A stretch of DNA of 35,318 nucleotides from Nemertoderma westbladi. Lineage: Eukaryota; Xenacoelomorpha; Nemertodermatida; Nemertodermatidae. The notes under the pieces were generated by a model that saw nothing but the letters and a program-made list of their open reading frames with translations, was not told where the DNA came from and did not search any database. Below, in pieces: positions 1 through 10,174 of the stretch. The stretch is from NCBI GenBank assembly GCA_032718475.1, contig JAUCBJ010002371.1, positions 1 through 35,318 on the forward strand, given 5' to 3'. The position numbers were made by a program, and so were the translations under genes. The stretch's first letter is position 1. The number at the start of each line of letters is the position of its first letter.

Positions 1-24
1 TACGATCTGATAAAGTGCACTTGT

Positions 25-1041
25 ACAAATAAGTGTGCAAAAGTGCAAATTTCTTAATAAGGTCAAATTATATAGTATTGGGTTCTTTTCTTTGCAGATA
101 CTTTATTTTCATATCAATATATTGTTTGGACCATACTGAGCGCATTAGGGGATATGCGTACAAATAACCGGCCCTTATGAGGCTTCGATTGGGTAAATTA
201 ATAAAACATAAGGTTGTATAGTATAATATTCTAAAAACCAGTGTGATATTAAATGCACTTTAAATAATAAATAGAAATCAAATAACAATTGGACCACACA
301 ATTAAAAACTCGCACAATTTTGTACTTATTATATCGCTTCAAATTAATTCAACAGTGGATATTTGTGGGAAGGGGGAAGTTACAGTGTGCATTCGGGGGA
401 AGTTTGGTGAACTGCATTTATGCAGTGAATCCAAACTTCCCCATTTGATATATCATATACTTAAGACATGCTAGGGTGACGGGGAAATATTGTTACTGTC
501 ACACTTTGCTTCCATTTATCCTATCCTTTATTATTACCCCAGTCAGATAAGAGATAATAAATCAGTAAAAACTAAACTAAACTGTCTTTCATGCAAACAA
601 ATTTCTAACTAAAGACGGGTGAATGACCATGACCATGGAAATAATTTTAAATATAATTGTATATCAACTATTTGGGGAGGCTTCCAAGTTAAACCCGAAA
701 ACAATTATTTTGTTACATATATAGTAAATAACGTTGTATGTTCTTCTTCCTCTCATAATAAAATATAAATGAAATATCTCAGATAGCTATGCCCTGTAAC
801 ATTTCACAACCAAAATGTTTCAGTGTGAAAAGTGTAGGCCTACAGTACCACACTCCGCCCAAACAACCGCAAACGCATAGCCAACAAATTTAACAAAAGG
901 TTACATACATGTTGGGTTCATGACGAGATCGCATAATATAAAGTAAAAAATTAAGAGACGGGCCTGGCTCTCCTCCACTTTCTTACCCAATGGATATGTT
1001 GTTGTAATAATCTAATATTGGGGCGACTTTCTCTCGGTGGG
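25..1041 (-). repeat. 1-kb dispersed repeat, left arm of a large inverted pair
   Basis: This stretch is the reverse complement, with scattered substitutions, of 16281-17302. The shared sequence runs from ACCGAGAGAAAG near one end to CACACTTATTTGT at the other, where the two copies diverge abruptly. It contains an imperfect palindrome at about 395-442 whose two arms both carry GGGGAAGTTTGG. I see no terminal inverted repeats, no target-site duplication and no recognisable coding domain, so the class is unknown; a non-autonomous DNA element or a LINE 3' region is possible. A 61-codon frame at 289-474 occurs in both copies but starts with TTG and looks like chance. Confidence 0.8.
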
Positions 1042-1779
1042 GATTATTATACATTTACCAAGAAATGTTAAGCATTACAGGCCAGACAAATCGTTACAGG
1101 GCGGACTCGTTTTAAATGCCAAATAAATTTTTCAACGGCGCAAAAGTGATTGTCCATGGGTCCCCATGAAATTCCTGACATCAAGAGCTTTCAGAAAATA
1201 TATTGGTTTACTATATTTTGGAGAAAAATATTTTGGAAAAATTTACACCCGTTTTGGCCAATTTTGGTGAGAATGGGCCAACAGTAGGCCTACTATGTAT
1301 GCCTTAATTGCTCAACAGGGCACAAGACTACGGTATACACCACTCTACATGGGCCCAAGTACAGTATAGTAGGGTTTGACCGGAGCTAATTTTTTTGCCG
1401 GAGCCAGGTACCGGTCCCGAGCAACAGATTAAGCTACGATCGTATTAATCAGACCCCCAGAAGAACCCTGCTGAGAAGACCGATCGCATATTTACAATTT
1501 CGGTAATGACATAATGACATTATGTCCCATAAATATACAACTTTTGGTAGTATATTTGGGATTGGCTTTGATGTTTGTAATTGTATGTAAATTGTTATAG
1601 CTTTATATAGCTAGATATAGCTTTAGGTCTGCGTACGGTAATTAAAAAAAATCGTTTTTTTCGGAGAGAGAGAATTTGACTTTTATAGGTATGGATCAGC
1701 TTAGTACAAGATTATATAAGAGTTTGTTATATATTATAATAATGAATTATTTTCTTTAGTTTTTATAATATATTTGTAG
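1042..1779. other. No gene seen; AT-rich intergenic or intronic DNA
   Basis: No domain, long reading frame or tandem repeat was recognised. The last 40 bases are T-rich and end in TTTGTAG, which could be a splice acceptor for the exon that follows. Confidence 0.5.
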
Positions 1780-1935
1780 TATATGTTCGGAGGTGTGGAT
1801 ATGGATGCTGATTGCGACTCGCCGGATAATAGGGAAGAAAGTCAATCTCAATTAGAGGATTGTTATATCTGCGGGGCCAGTATCCCTACCGACGGCACCA
1901 CAACCTTATATTCTTGTAGACAAACAGACGAAACG
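1780..1935 (+). CDS. Exon 1 of a candidate Cys-rich (zinc-binding-like) multi-domain protein
   Basis: This candidate internal or first exon has 52 codons in phase 0. A possible acceptor (TTTGTAG) precedes it, and a good donor ACG|GTAGGAG follows at 1935/1936. An ATG lies at 1783 and another, in better context, at 1801, so it may also be the first coding exon. The protein begins acidic and ends with CYICGASI (Cys codons at 1861 and 1870) and LYSCRQTDET. Beyond the donor the open frame only reads into AT-rich sequence coding for hydrophobic residues, as expected for intron. Joined in phase to 21854-22056 it gives Cys-x2-Cys, about 57 residues, Cys-x2-Cys-x2-FL-x2-QW, which looks like one zinc-binding domain split by an intron. 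The function is unknown and I cannot name the family. Seen: motifs, splice sites, phase. Inferred: that the exons belong together across 19.9 kb. Confidence 0.55.
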
Positions 1936-2252
1936 GTAGGAGTTTGCAATATGGTTTTAGTAATGTTCATATTAATTAATGTTCATCTTCTATTTTTTAA
2001 TCTATTCTATTATGCTATTATGGATCCAGTTAAGCACCACCCTGCGCGGTATTCATAGTTTAGTAATTCATATATTTTATTTGAAAAAGGCTCTTTTACT
2101 CACTAATATTTTTAAATTTAAGTTAATTAATCTAAATTTTTTTCACTAAATTTCCACAAAATTAGTTGAAAAATGCTTTTTTTAATTAACTAATTTTTGC
2201 TTACCGTGCAGCTAGCTCACAATCTTCCCGCTGTACAGTACCTACTTGTACC

Positions 2253-2323
2253 AAACCGGCACAGCATTATTAAGCCGGCACAGCATTCTTAACAATGCAG
2301 CTGCAATGCAGCGTGCCGATCAT
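2253..2323 (+). mobile_element. 3'-terminal remnant of an RTE-like LINE
   Basis: The words GCCGGCACAGCATTCTTAA and CAATGCAGC-GTGCCGATC match the 3' end of the RTE-like copies that end at 21488 (+) and begin at about 19087 (-). Only the last 50 or so bases of the element remain. They are preceded by a partial second copy of the first 19 bases (2253-2271). The TAG-repeat tail is not preserved. Confidence 0.7.
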
Positions 2324-2350
2324 AGGCTAGGTACTTGTACACGGTAACAC

Positions 2351-2405
2351 AGTAGGCCTAATACTGTCTGACTGTACAGTAGGCCTAGTACTGTCTGACT
2401 GTACA
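2351..2405. repeat. Two-copy 27-bp tandem repeat
   Basis: AGTAGGCCTA followed by a CTGTCTGACTGTAC segment occurs twice in direct orientation with period 27. The AGTAGGCCTA word recurs elsewhere in the window. Confidence 0.8.
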
Positions 2406-3086
2406 GTAGTATCTGAATACTGGAATTGATGATAGTGGATAGACCTGTCTCACCCTCAGATCCTACAGAATGGCTGTTAGCAGTACCGGACATTATGGTA
2501 GGCCTAAATATTGACGATCTGTACATGCTCGAAAATTGAGCATGTTGACTCGTTGGCATTTAACACTCGCTTCGCTCGTGCTAAAAACCTGCCAACTCAA
2601 AAAACTCAACCACTCGGACAGAATATTTGAATTTCGCTAAATTGAAATTGAGTGAAAAAAGCGGTGTTTTCCGCTTACTTTTTTTTATCGAATAACAGTC
2701 CTTTAATTAACTCTCGATTCTTCGATGTTCTTCCCCGATCCAGTAATAAACTGGATCGGATTTTGGATATCATGAAAATTATATATCCGGATCCGAGTTT
2801 TACACCTAATCTACAAAATGTGTTAGAATTACTGTAGAGTGAAAACACAGAAAAGTTGCCAAAAAGCTCCATAAATGTTGGACAATGTATAATTCCACTT
2901 CTACTAATCGAAATTTCATAAAATAAAGTGGGATGCCTTCAATTCTAAACAATATTGGACACCACATCTGTGCAGCATATTATAACAGTATAGTTTCGTA
3001 ATTAACTCTTGAATGCAAAAAATATAGGGAAAATGCAAATAGCTATTTGTACCTTAGTCTTACGTAAGTAGTAGGGGTTTGCACAG
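2406..3086. other. No gene seen
   Basis: There is a 62-codon frame at 2652-2837 (+), but it has no recognisable domain, and an opposite-strand frame of similar length covers the same bases. CTCGCTTCGCTCG near 2567 is a short palindromic word. Nothing else can be supported. Confidence 0.5.
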
Positions 3087-3362
3087 CTTTGCGACAGTTA
3101 GACCCAACTGACACCCATTGGGTGTCATATGACACCCTATTATCAGCCATAGGGTGTCATTGGCGCCAGACTGCCTGGGTGACACCTCCTAATTAGGCTA
3201 ATTAGACCCTAATTGATAGGTGGCATCAATTAATTAGTACAATTAAACCCTAATAGGTGTCTTACGACTCCTAATTAGGGTATAATTGATTATCCTAATT
3301 AATCAGACTGATTAGCGCCCTGACATACAATGGGTCATCAGTGTTGTCTAACTGTCGCAAAG
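3087..3362. mobile_element. MITE-like element with perfect 17-bp terminal inverted repeats
   Basis: CTTTGCGACAGTTAGAC at 3087-3103 is exactly inverted at 3346-3362, giving a 276-bp unit with no coding capacity. The interior is rich in TAATTAGG and GGTGTCA words in both orientations, so much of it could fold on itself. I see no clear target-site duplication. A related copy in inverse orientation, with decayed ends, lies at about 17761-17982. In both copies the same flanking sequence (AGAGCCGCGGTGTCACTTAT and an AT-rich stretch) continues outside one TIR, so the full repeat may be longer than the TIR-bounded core. Confidence 0.65.
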
Positions 3363-3560
3363 AGGAGCAAAGGGTGTCATAAGTGACACCGCGGCTCTTT
3401 TATTTATTAATACTTATTTATTTGTATTTAATTTCAATTTATTTAATTGTATTTATGTTTACTTTATTTATTTGTACTTAATTTTAGATTTACCAATAAA
3501 TTAGTTTTATTTATTTATTTTATTTATTTATTTATATTCGTACATGGCAAATAAAATATA
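3363..3560. repeat. Flank of the MITE-like repeat and TTTA-type low-complexity DNA
   Basis: After AGAGGAGCAAAG and a GTGTCA palindrome, the sequence becomes runs of TTTAT and TTTG. About the first 120 bases match 17640-17760 in reverse complement. Confidence 0.7.
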
Positions 3561-4649
3561 TATATATATGAATAATGCACAGTACACCAATAATGAAAGT
3601 AATGGTTATATAACCTAGCACAAAAGTCTATATTAGCGCAGATAATAATAAGCATAATATAATAAGCATATTATAACGTAGGGCGTCTCATACAATATAA
3701 AAGAAAGAAATTAAATTGTAAGTCTTTTATAGCTACACCGGCACCAACAGCCGACAACCGACTGCAGACACCGACACCAGACAACCGACAACTGTTATTA
3801 CTAACACAAATGAAACTGGAACCTGCATTCCTGACAATCGCATATTGTTTTGGTTATAATAACTTGTCACTGCAACCTGCTCCTTTCGCTTAACGTGTAT
3901 ATAGCGGGTGTCTGTTTGTAGGCTGTCTGCCTTCTGCCATCCGTAAAGCGTCTACTCCTAATTTGCTCTTGTTTATGGGTTTTATTAGCTGATAAATTAA
4001 AAAATTGCACTATAAAATCGAAAAGCACATAGTTTTTAGTAATCACAAAAATATAAATTTAAATATAGATAATGTAGGTAATAACACTAAAAATAATAAA
4101 CAAACCCAGTAACAATCAAATACATTAATATGTGATAAATATTAATTATGATTTGTTAATTTTAGTCATAACAAAGTATACAGTTCCTACTGTATGAAGT
4201 GATATTCAAATTAAAGTGTAAATAGGCCAACTTCAGCTTCACACCTACTGTTTTTACCAAGTTAACAACCAATCCTAAAAAGCAAAAATCAGGCTAAGGG
4301 CTCTAAAATACTGTAATAAAATTTCAACAACTTTCAACCACAACGACATATATTCTTGTAAAAAATACTTTTATTAAGCTTTCTGAACCTCGTATACCTT
4401 TATTTTCACTCCCTACCTTCGTTCGTTTGTGTAACAAACAACTCAGATAAGCATACTGTAAGGTTACTTTACAGAGAAGCAACAGTATTTATTGTAAATT
4501 AGTTACCGCGACACCCGCGGTAACTATAATTAATAATTATATTATAAAGTAATATATATATTATATTATTATAAAGTATAATTAATAATTATATTATAAA
4601 AGCCATATAATACCACTAAAATTAATAAGAGGAATGAAGATTACGACGC
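3561..4649. other. No gene seen; AT-rich DNA with small repeats
   Basis: There is a low-complexity ACCGACA/CCGACAAC stretch at 3736-3795. At about 4528-4600 a TATAATTAATAATTATATTATAAA word occurs twice in an almost purely A/T segment. No reading frame with a recognisable domain was found. Confidence 0.5.
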
Positions 4650-4914
4650 TTAATAAGATGAGACGTAATTCACAATATCAAGTAACTCTACTCTGGAGAA
4701 GCCTTCAACAGACATATTATCTCTGGCGAGTACATTACATAGATCCTTACATACACCAATTCGCCACAAGTTATCACTAGAAGTTCTAGAATATACCAAC
4801 ACAGACGAAACACATTTAGCATTTAGGTTAAATAAATTATCAATATTACAAACATTGGCAATGCGCCTTAGATTTAACCCAGTTCTCGTTCTATAATCAA
4901 ATTCCGTTAGATTA
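4650..4914 (-). pseudogene. C-terminal segment of the SAP-SGNH protein, in a shifted frame
   Basis: The frame that carries the SGNH domain stops at 4912 just after its 8-residue repeats. A second frame that overlaps those repeats (open from 5192) continues for about 85 codons to a TAA at 4650, ending in ELLDIVNYVSSY. A length change inside the 24-bp repeats would put this tail in frame with the esterase, so I read it as the original C-terminus. It has no domain I recognise. It may instead be spurious. Confidence 0.35.
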
Positions 4915-6530
4915 GGAACCATACTGAGGTTCACGGTAGGAACCACGCTGAGGTTCACGATAGGAACCACGCTTAGGTTCATGGTAGGAACCCCGCTGAG
5001 GATCCGGGAAGGAACCACGCCGAGGTTCCGGGTTGGAACCACGCTGAGGTTCCGGGTAGGAATCACGCTGAGGTGCATGGTAGGAACCACCCTGTGGATC
5101 AAGGAAGGAACCACGCTGAAGTTCCGAGTAACCTGTCCCGGTCCCCGGCTGATATGCTGAAGACGGAGGCTGTCTGAATCGTGAGTTACCATAGTTTGGG
5201 TTGTATGGTGTCTGTATGAGACCCGCCTGATGTGTTGGCATCGCGTTGGGTAGCCGCCACGGCGCTGGCCGCGAGTAGATCACCGGTCGAGTTGGAATGT
5301 CACCTGTGGTGGAATTATCAGGAGCACGATCACGCTCAGATTGCGGTCTTACCTTGTCGATAATAGATCGCACTAGTAGGCGAATATTGCTTTCTTTAAT
5401 GTGTTTATTGTCATATAAATGAGTAAGTAAAATGTTCGAATGATCAACATATGTGCAGTTATTCTTACTCGTTATTCCACTGATCAACTCATTTAGTTTA
5501 TCCACCTCCTTGTCTTTTCTACATAGTACCGACGATACAACTACATGACACCTCGGCCATGTTTCCTTTGCAAACTTTACTCCATTTTCTATATATTTAC
5601 ACACCTGATGGGCCGTCTCCTTGTCGAAGTCATTTGTTCCGGTTAATATAAACACAGAGTCGATGTTTTTGTGTTTGTCCGACGCGGACTTTAATACGGA
5701 TTCTATTTGAGCCGCTTTGGAGCACGGTACCATCTTGGCGTCTCGACGTATTTTTCGGGGGTATATATATTTTCTGTTGCTGTCCATCACCAGTAGGCAG
5801 CGTATATCCTCATATTTGGATGGATTTTGTGCGGTGAATGGAGGGGAGCTAGGTTGATCTGTAACTTCGGTGCTATCATGGTGCTCCAGTTCCCTTACCT
5901 CGGGTCCGGTATTCACCTTAGCCTGTTGCGAGTCTATAGGCAACTCTACTACCGATTGATTTCCATCGACCTTTGTCTCCTCTGATTGAGTCTTATTCGA
6001 CAGCAGGTCTACTTCACTAACCGTATCGTAGTTGGGTAGATCTGTTTGCGTCCCATTTGCATTTCCAGGAGTTAAGGTTAACTTACTTTGCTCCTGACTT
6101 TCTTGTTTGTTGTCCATATTATAATCGTTTGAAGTATTGTTGCCTTCTTCCAGTAAATGTACGTGATCCTGTAGTTTCGATATTATCTTCATATTGTTCC
6201 TATTGGTTTTAAGCAACTGTCCCCATTGTAGCTCCAGTGTTTTCATCCTCTGGTCTAGATCTATGTAGTTTGTAGGCTGTGTAGCAACATTGGAATGTGG
6301 ATCTGGATATGCATGTTGAGTCATCATTTCGTCGCCGCTTTCGCTGTCTGTATCCGAAACATTATTACGAGAGACTGTGACGGTGTCATTCAGCGGCACT
6401 GCGACCTCGAATTTGTTGACATAGGAGTCATCCGGACTTCCGACGCCAACATCCGTTATCAGTGGATCGTCACCACTGATGTTGACTGATCCTATAGGTA
6501 TAGGCCTATAGCAGTATAGGAAATAGGGGC
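4912..6530 (-). pseudogene. SGNH/GDSL-type esterase-like protein with coiled coil and 8-residue C-terminal repeats
   Basis: The frame is open from about 6530 to a stop at 4912; the first start-like codon inside it is at 6399 (GTG). Numbering from 6399: an acidic N-terminus, a probable coiled coil at residues 47-85, a polar linker to about 195, and an SGNH-hydrolase-like domain at about 199-350. The domain has the nucleophile block CLLVMDSNRKYI (Ser207), the GTND block (254-257) and YDNKH (Asp330, His333), so the presumed catalytic Ser/Asp/His are kept. Residues from about 430 are repeats of RGSYxEPQ, encoded by 24-bp DNA repeats at 4914-5130. Esterase domains of this kind are known in ORF1 proteins of some CR1-group LINEs and in many transposon-derived proteins of marine invertebrates. 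The upstream SAP frame (6492-6869) overlaps and would join by a 1-nt shift. It is probably a mobile-element protein rather than a host enzyme. Confidence 0.6.
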
Positions 6531-6869
6531 TGGAGATGGGCTTGGTACCGGTAGGCGTAGGTCTAGATTTTGGTACTTTCCTGGGGCAGAGTTCCGTCTA
6601 CCAGTACCCGTAGGCCTACTTGTACATGATTCCCTAACAAAGCGTACCTGCGCGTGTTCATGTAGTCGCTGTACAAAATCGTTTCTTGAACCAGTTGTTT
6701 CCAAACCAAGTCTAGTTATAGTTAATTCGGCCTTCAGATCCGGTACAAACCATTCTTCATAATTTACAATTCCGGTATCGGTACCGGTATTGGCGGTTTC
6801 AAAAGTATCGGTATCCGATGTGCTGGTTAACTCTAATCGCGATCTTTCGCGATCCACTGTTGCTGCCAT
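6492..6869 (-). pseudogene. SAP-domain N-terminus of the SAP-SGNH protein
   Basis: The frame has 125 codons and starts at an ATG in strong context (AAAATGGC). Residues 41-74 (VPDLKAELTITRLGLETTG followed by SRNDFVQRL) match the SAP helix-extension-helix pattern, a DNA-binding module of about 35 residues. It is followed by a Pro/Ser-rich linker and a stop in a TATAGG-rich stretch. The SGNH frame is open on the same strand from about 6530, so the two frames overlap by some 40 bases. A single frameshift, or a short intron, would give one protein of about 650-730 residues: SAP, coiled coil, SGNH, repeats. Confidence 0.6.
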
Positions 6870-6955
6870 TTTAGACGGTCGTTGATAATAGCATCAGTCA
6901 GATGGAAGAGTCAGTCTTGCAGTCAGTCAGTGCTTCAAATTTTAGTTTTTTAGTT
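6870..6955. other. Spacer between the SAP gene and the truncated LINE
   Basis: It contains a CAGTCAG-rich stretch. No TATA box or other promoter signal can be claimed. Confidence 0.3.
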
Positions 6956-8149
6956 TCAGTAATCATGAACTACCGGAATTGCACTACGGCAGTACGGCAC
7001 ATTCAGATAGCAGACAGATTGATCTGCTCCGTATATTAAATAATGAACTTTGTGATGCAGAGGGACGACCAGCATTGCACTAGCTCTGATGCCAGAAAAT
7101 AGCATCATCTCTATACGGTTTAACCGTGTCATTCCAACCAGGTAACACTTCATTTTTTGAACTACTGACATTTTTACCCCCAACACTAGGAAGGATATGA
7201 CACGCCTCCTCTACACTATCTAATAACTTCAAAGCATATGATTCAATATATAATAAATGCGTTGGATCTACACAAAATACATCACTGCAAATATGGCACT
7301 TTTGAAACATATCAATGTTGGATAATTTGTCATTTAAAATAGTTACAAATTAATTTGTCTGTTCAGCGTCGGCCCGTGTAAAATTATGTTTCAAAGGAAA
7401 ATTCTCTCTGTCCAATGTATTAGCTGGTGCTGATGCTGAAAATTTCATAAAAATCGGGCTGTGATTTGACAGATTTGCATCTGAATGTAAAACGCCACCT
7501 TCTATACAAGAATCAGCAATTATGTCAGAAATGAAAAAATGATCAATGGTGGAATGATATAAACGATTATCAACACAATGAGTATAAGTAGAGTCTACCG
7601 TATACAGGTCCCATAAACGATGCAGTCCTAAATATTCCAGGCAGTCCTGAACTGCCCGGACATGAACAGTACTACGTGTAAAATCAGCATTAATATCTCC
7701 AGTCCATATAATATTATTAGAATTAGCTGTATTATCGAATAATTGCTTAATGTCGGAAATTAAATTACTGTAACTTCCGGCAAAAAAGTCGCAGACTGAA
7801 AGTCAGTAGGAAAATACGTATTTAATAATAAAAATGAACAATTAGGTAATTTAACCGAAACAGCTTGCAAACATGAATTGTTTGTTTTGACAACAGATAC
7901 AAACTTTGAGATATCCTTATTCCAAAGAATACATAAACCGCCACTAGGTAAAAATGCAAAATCACAATCTGGAAAATTCTGCTTAAAAATTAAAGATCCG
8001 TGCTCCAACAAAAAATGTTCTTGTATACAAACTATTTGGCAACCGAGCAGAAGAGATTTAATAAACTCAATTTTATCTAATGCAAATCCTGTCGAGTAAA
8101 TAGAGGAAATACAAAAATTTGCTATTGTGGTGTTATTTAGGATAGCCAT
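6956..8149 (-). pseudogene. LINE ORF2 fragment: endonuclease domain plus linker, RT missing
   Basis: It starts at an ATG in good context (8149, GAAATGG). An apurinic/apyrimidinic-like (EEP) endonuclease of a CR1/L2-type LINE is readable in pieces. The first frame (8149-7760) contains IVCIQEHFLLEHGSL. A frameshift in a T-run near 7785 leads to a frame with the motifs WTGDINADF, YHSTIDHFFIS and LSNHSPI (canonical SDHSP). A further shift leads to the post-endonuclease linker (7310-7080) with CSDVFCVDPTH, the characteristic PGWNDTVKPYRDDAIFWH and NAGRP. The frame then dissolves near 6956, before any reverse-transcriptase motif. So this is a 3'-truncated, multiply frameshifted copy that cannot move on its own. 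Confidence 0.8.
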
Positions 8150-8226
8150 TTCAAAAGAGTATATTTAAAAAAATACATAAACAAATCCAATATAAATAAT
8201 TATGAAACAAAATTAAACGCCCCGAC

Positions 8227-8853
8227 TCACGACCCACAGTCGGCAACTGATCCTGCTCCGCCCCCGGTCATAATATTCACGCCCCTGACAGTTTCAGTTG
8301 AGTTAGTAGGTCTGAAGTTACCTTCCGCTGGGTGCCCCGCATCGTTGTTGGAGGAATAGCGCCACCGACGAACGCAGACACCCACAGGCCACGTTGTAGG
8401 GTTGAGGGCCGCTTCTAGGTCGTTCTGTTTAACCATAATCTTAAAACTGGCAGTGCGAGCAAACGAACTCGATTTAAGTTGCACATCCACACCTGCAATT
8501 ACAATGTTGCGGCTTGACAACCACGAAACAATATCCTCAGGCATTGTTGAATGAGTACACCTAAACATGAAGATGTCGCATGGCGCTGCTGATAGCCTGG
8601 AGCTACCAGCCCCTCCGTTGCCACCCCCAGCATTGGCGGTCCCAACCACGAACGGTTGTCGACGCCGACATCAATTTTCCACGAGCGTGTAACCCTCGTC
8701 TAACTCCACTGGGTCAGACTCGACCCGTGGTCGCTTGGCGCTACCGGACCGACCGGGTGTCGATACTGCAGTAAGCGATGGTCGTCGAGACAAATTAATT
8801 CTATTCAATGTACCGGTAGGAGCATTGGGCGGATGATTGGACTGCCCGGACAT
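8227..8853 (-). pseudogene. LINE ORF1 with one in-frame stop
   Basis: The frame starts with ATG at 8853 (MSGQSNHPPNAPTG) and is broken by one TGA at 8671-8673, after GYTLVEN. It then continues in the same frame to 8227. The second half has DIFMFRCTHSTMPEDIVSWL and a block ending in PTTWPVGVCVRRW. This is the pattern of the small beta-rich (RRM-like) domain found in ORF1-type proteins of aquatic-animal LINEs; I recognise it by pattern only. ORF2 starts 77 bases downstream on the same strand, the normal LINE order. A single nonsense mutation separates it from an intact ORF1. Confidence 0.65.
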
Positions 8854-8873
8854 TACAGATTTAGAATAAATTT

Positions 8874-8960
8874 ATATATTGGTTTCTAAATGACCTCATT
8901 GACTTTCATCTCGTTATACTTAGCCATAGGGTATACAGCTCCCTTACTGGTAACTAATTA
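8874..8960. repeat. Short inverted match to 17525-17610
   Basis: The segment with CTTTCATCTCGTTATA and GGGTATACAGCTCCCTTACT recurs in reverse complement immediately beyond the minisatellite remnant at 17503. Identity looks high with a few substitutions. The family is unknown. Confidence 0.75.
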
Positions 8961-9109
8961 CTCTTATCTATATCCAGACAGCTTTATCGTTGACCTTTGA
9001 CCCCCAATTAGCTTTAACCAAGCAACAGCTTATTAATATTAGTTGTATCCAAGCGCCCCGCCCCCCCTCTCGTGACACCTCTGATTACTAATTACTCTTA
9101 CCTATATCC
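8961..9109. other. No gene seen
   Basis: Intervening sequence with a CCCCGCCCCCCC run near 9056. TAACTAATTACTCTTA-like words occur at both ends of the segment. Confidence 0.4.
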
Positions 9110-10000
9110 AGCCGTCTGCAGTTTCATAGTCTGCCGCTAGAGGGCATATGATCTGAAAATTAACATCTTCTCTAACTTTGTTATTTTATTCCGAATAGGT
9201 TTAAACTCGGTAGGCATCTACTACGGCATAGGCCATATCTTTTGCGGAGACATAGAGTAGTCTGAAGTTCCCCTGTCTGCCGCTAGAGGGCGTATTATTT
9301 GAAAATTAACATCTTCTCTATCTTTGTTATTTACAATCCGCAAAACTATGAAGTTATATTGCTTAAGAGTTCTAAGGGGCGAGCCATGAGGCAAGATGTT
9401 TGAGGCTTATTTAGATATATTATTACTTAATTTTGACCCCTCAAACGGCATCTACTACGGCATAGGCCATATCTTTTGCGGAGACATAGAGTAGTCTGAA
9501 GTTCCCCTGTCTGCCGCTAGAGGGCGTATTATTTGAAAATTAACATCTTCTCTATCTTTGTTATTTACAATCTGCAAAACTATGAAGTTATATTGCTTAA
9601 GAGTTCTAAGGGGCGAGCCATGAGGCAAGATGTTTGAGGCTTATTTAGATATATTATTACTTAATTTTGACCCCCCAAACAGCATCTACTACTGCATAGG
9701 CCATATCTTTTGCAGAGTCATAGAGTAGTATGAAGTTCCCCTGTCTGCCGCTAGAGGGCGTATTATTTGAAAATGAACATCTTCTCTAGCTTTGTTATTT
9801 ACAATCCGCAAAAAATATGAAGTTATATTGCTTAAGAGTTCTAAGGGGCGAGCCATGAGGCAAGATGTTTGAGGCTTATTTAGATATATTATTACTTAAT
9901 TTTGACCCCCCAATCGATATCTATTACAATATGGGCTATATCTTTTGCAGAGTCACAGAGTATTCTGAAGTTCCCAGTCTGAACGCTAGAGGGCGAAATG
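9110..10000. repeat. ~234-bp tandem repeat carrying a CTCF-like core motif in each unit
   Basis: Three full and two partial units are seen. Recognisable blocks in order are CTACGGCATAGGCCATATC, GAGTAGTCTGAAGTTCCCC, CTGCCGCTAGAGGGCG, AACATCTTCTCTA and GGGGCGAGCCATGAGGCAAG. The motif CCGCTAGAGGGC(A/G) is at 9134-9146, 9280-9292, 9514-9526 and 9748-9760, with ACGCTAGAGGGCG at 9983-9995. Spacings are 146, 234, 234 and 235 bases. The middle units differ at only a few positions, so the expansion is recent. No coding potential. Confidence 0.9.
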
Positions 10001-10102
10001 TCTCAAAGTGAAAACCATATGGTAGCCATGAATTGGTTACTAGGCAATAATACTGCATTTTGCAATGTTAGGCCTATTGCTGACCGAACGAAAACTGCCC
10101 CG

Positions 10103-10174
10103 GTTCATGCAGGGATCGAACCCATGACATACTGGAGTTGTGAATTCAACGCAACCACTACACCACGGTGGAAC
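10103..10174 (-). mobile_element. tRNA-derived SINE head with intact Pol III A and B boxes
   Basis: On the minus strand TGGTGTAGTGG (10165-10155) fits the A box and GTTCGATCC (10121-10113) fits the B box exactly. They are about 44 bases apart, as in a tRNA. The outer ends GTTC/GAAC can pair, but the rest of the acceptor stem does not, and the anticodon arm has a 6-nt loop. It is therefore a tRNA-derived internal promoter of a SINE or a tRNA pseudogene, not a working tRNA gene. The isotype cannot be assigned. An imperfect palindrome (GGGGCCTTCG...CACGAGGCCC) lies just upstream of the head at 10183-10207. Confidence 0.75.

Noticed and set aside
289-474. 61-codon frame conserved in both copies of the 1-kb repeat
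   Set aside because: It starts with TTG. Its conservation only follows the overall near-identity of the two repeats, and it spans a palindrome.
2652-2837. Small protein of 61 residues
   Set aside because: No domain, no supporting splice or start signal, and an equally long frame lies on the other strand.
10103-10174. Functional tRNA gene
   Set aside because: The acceptor stem pairs only at four positions and the anticodon loop has six bases; only the promoter boxes are intact.
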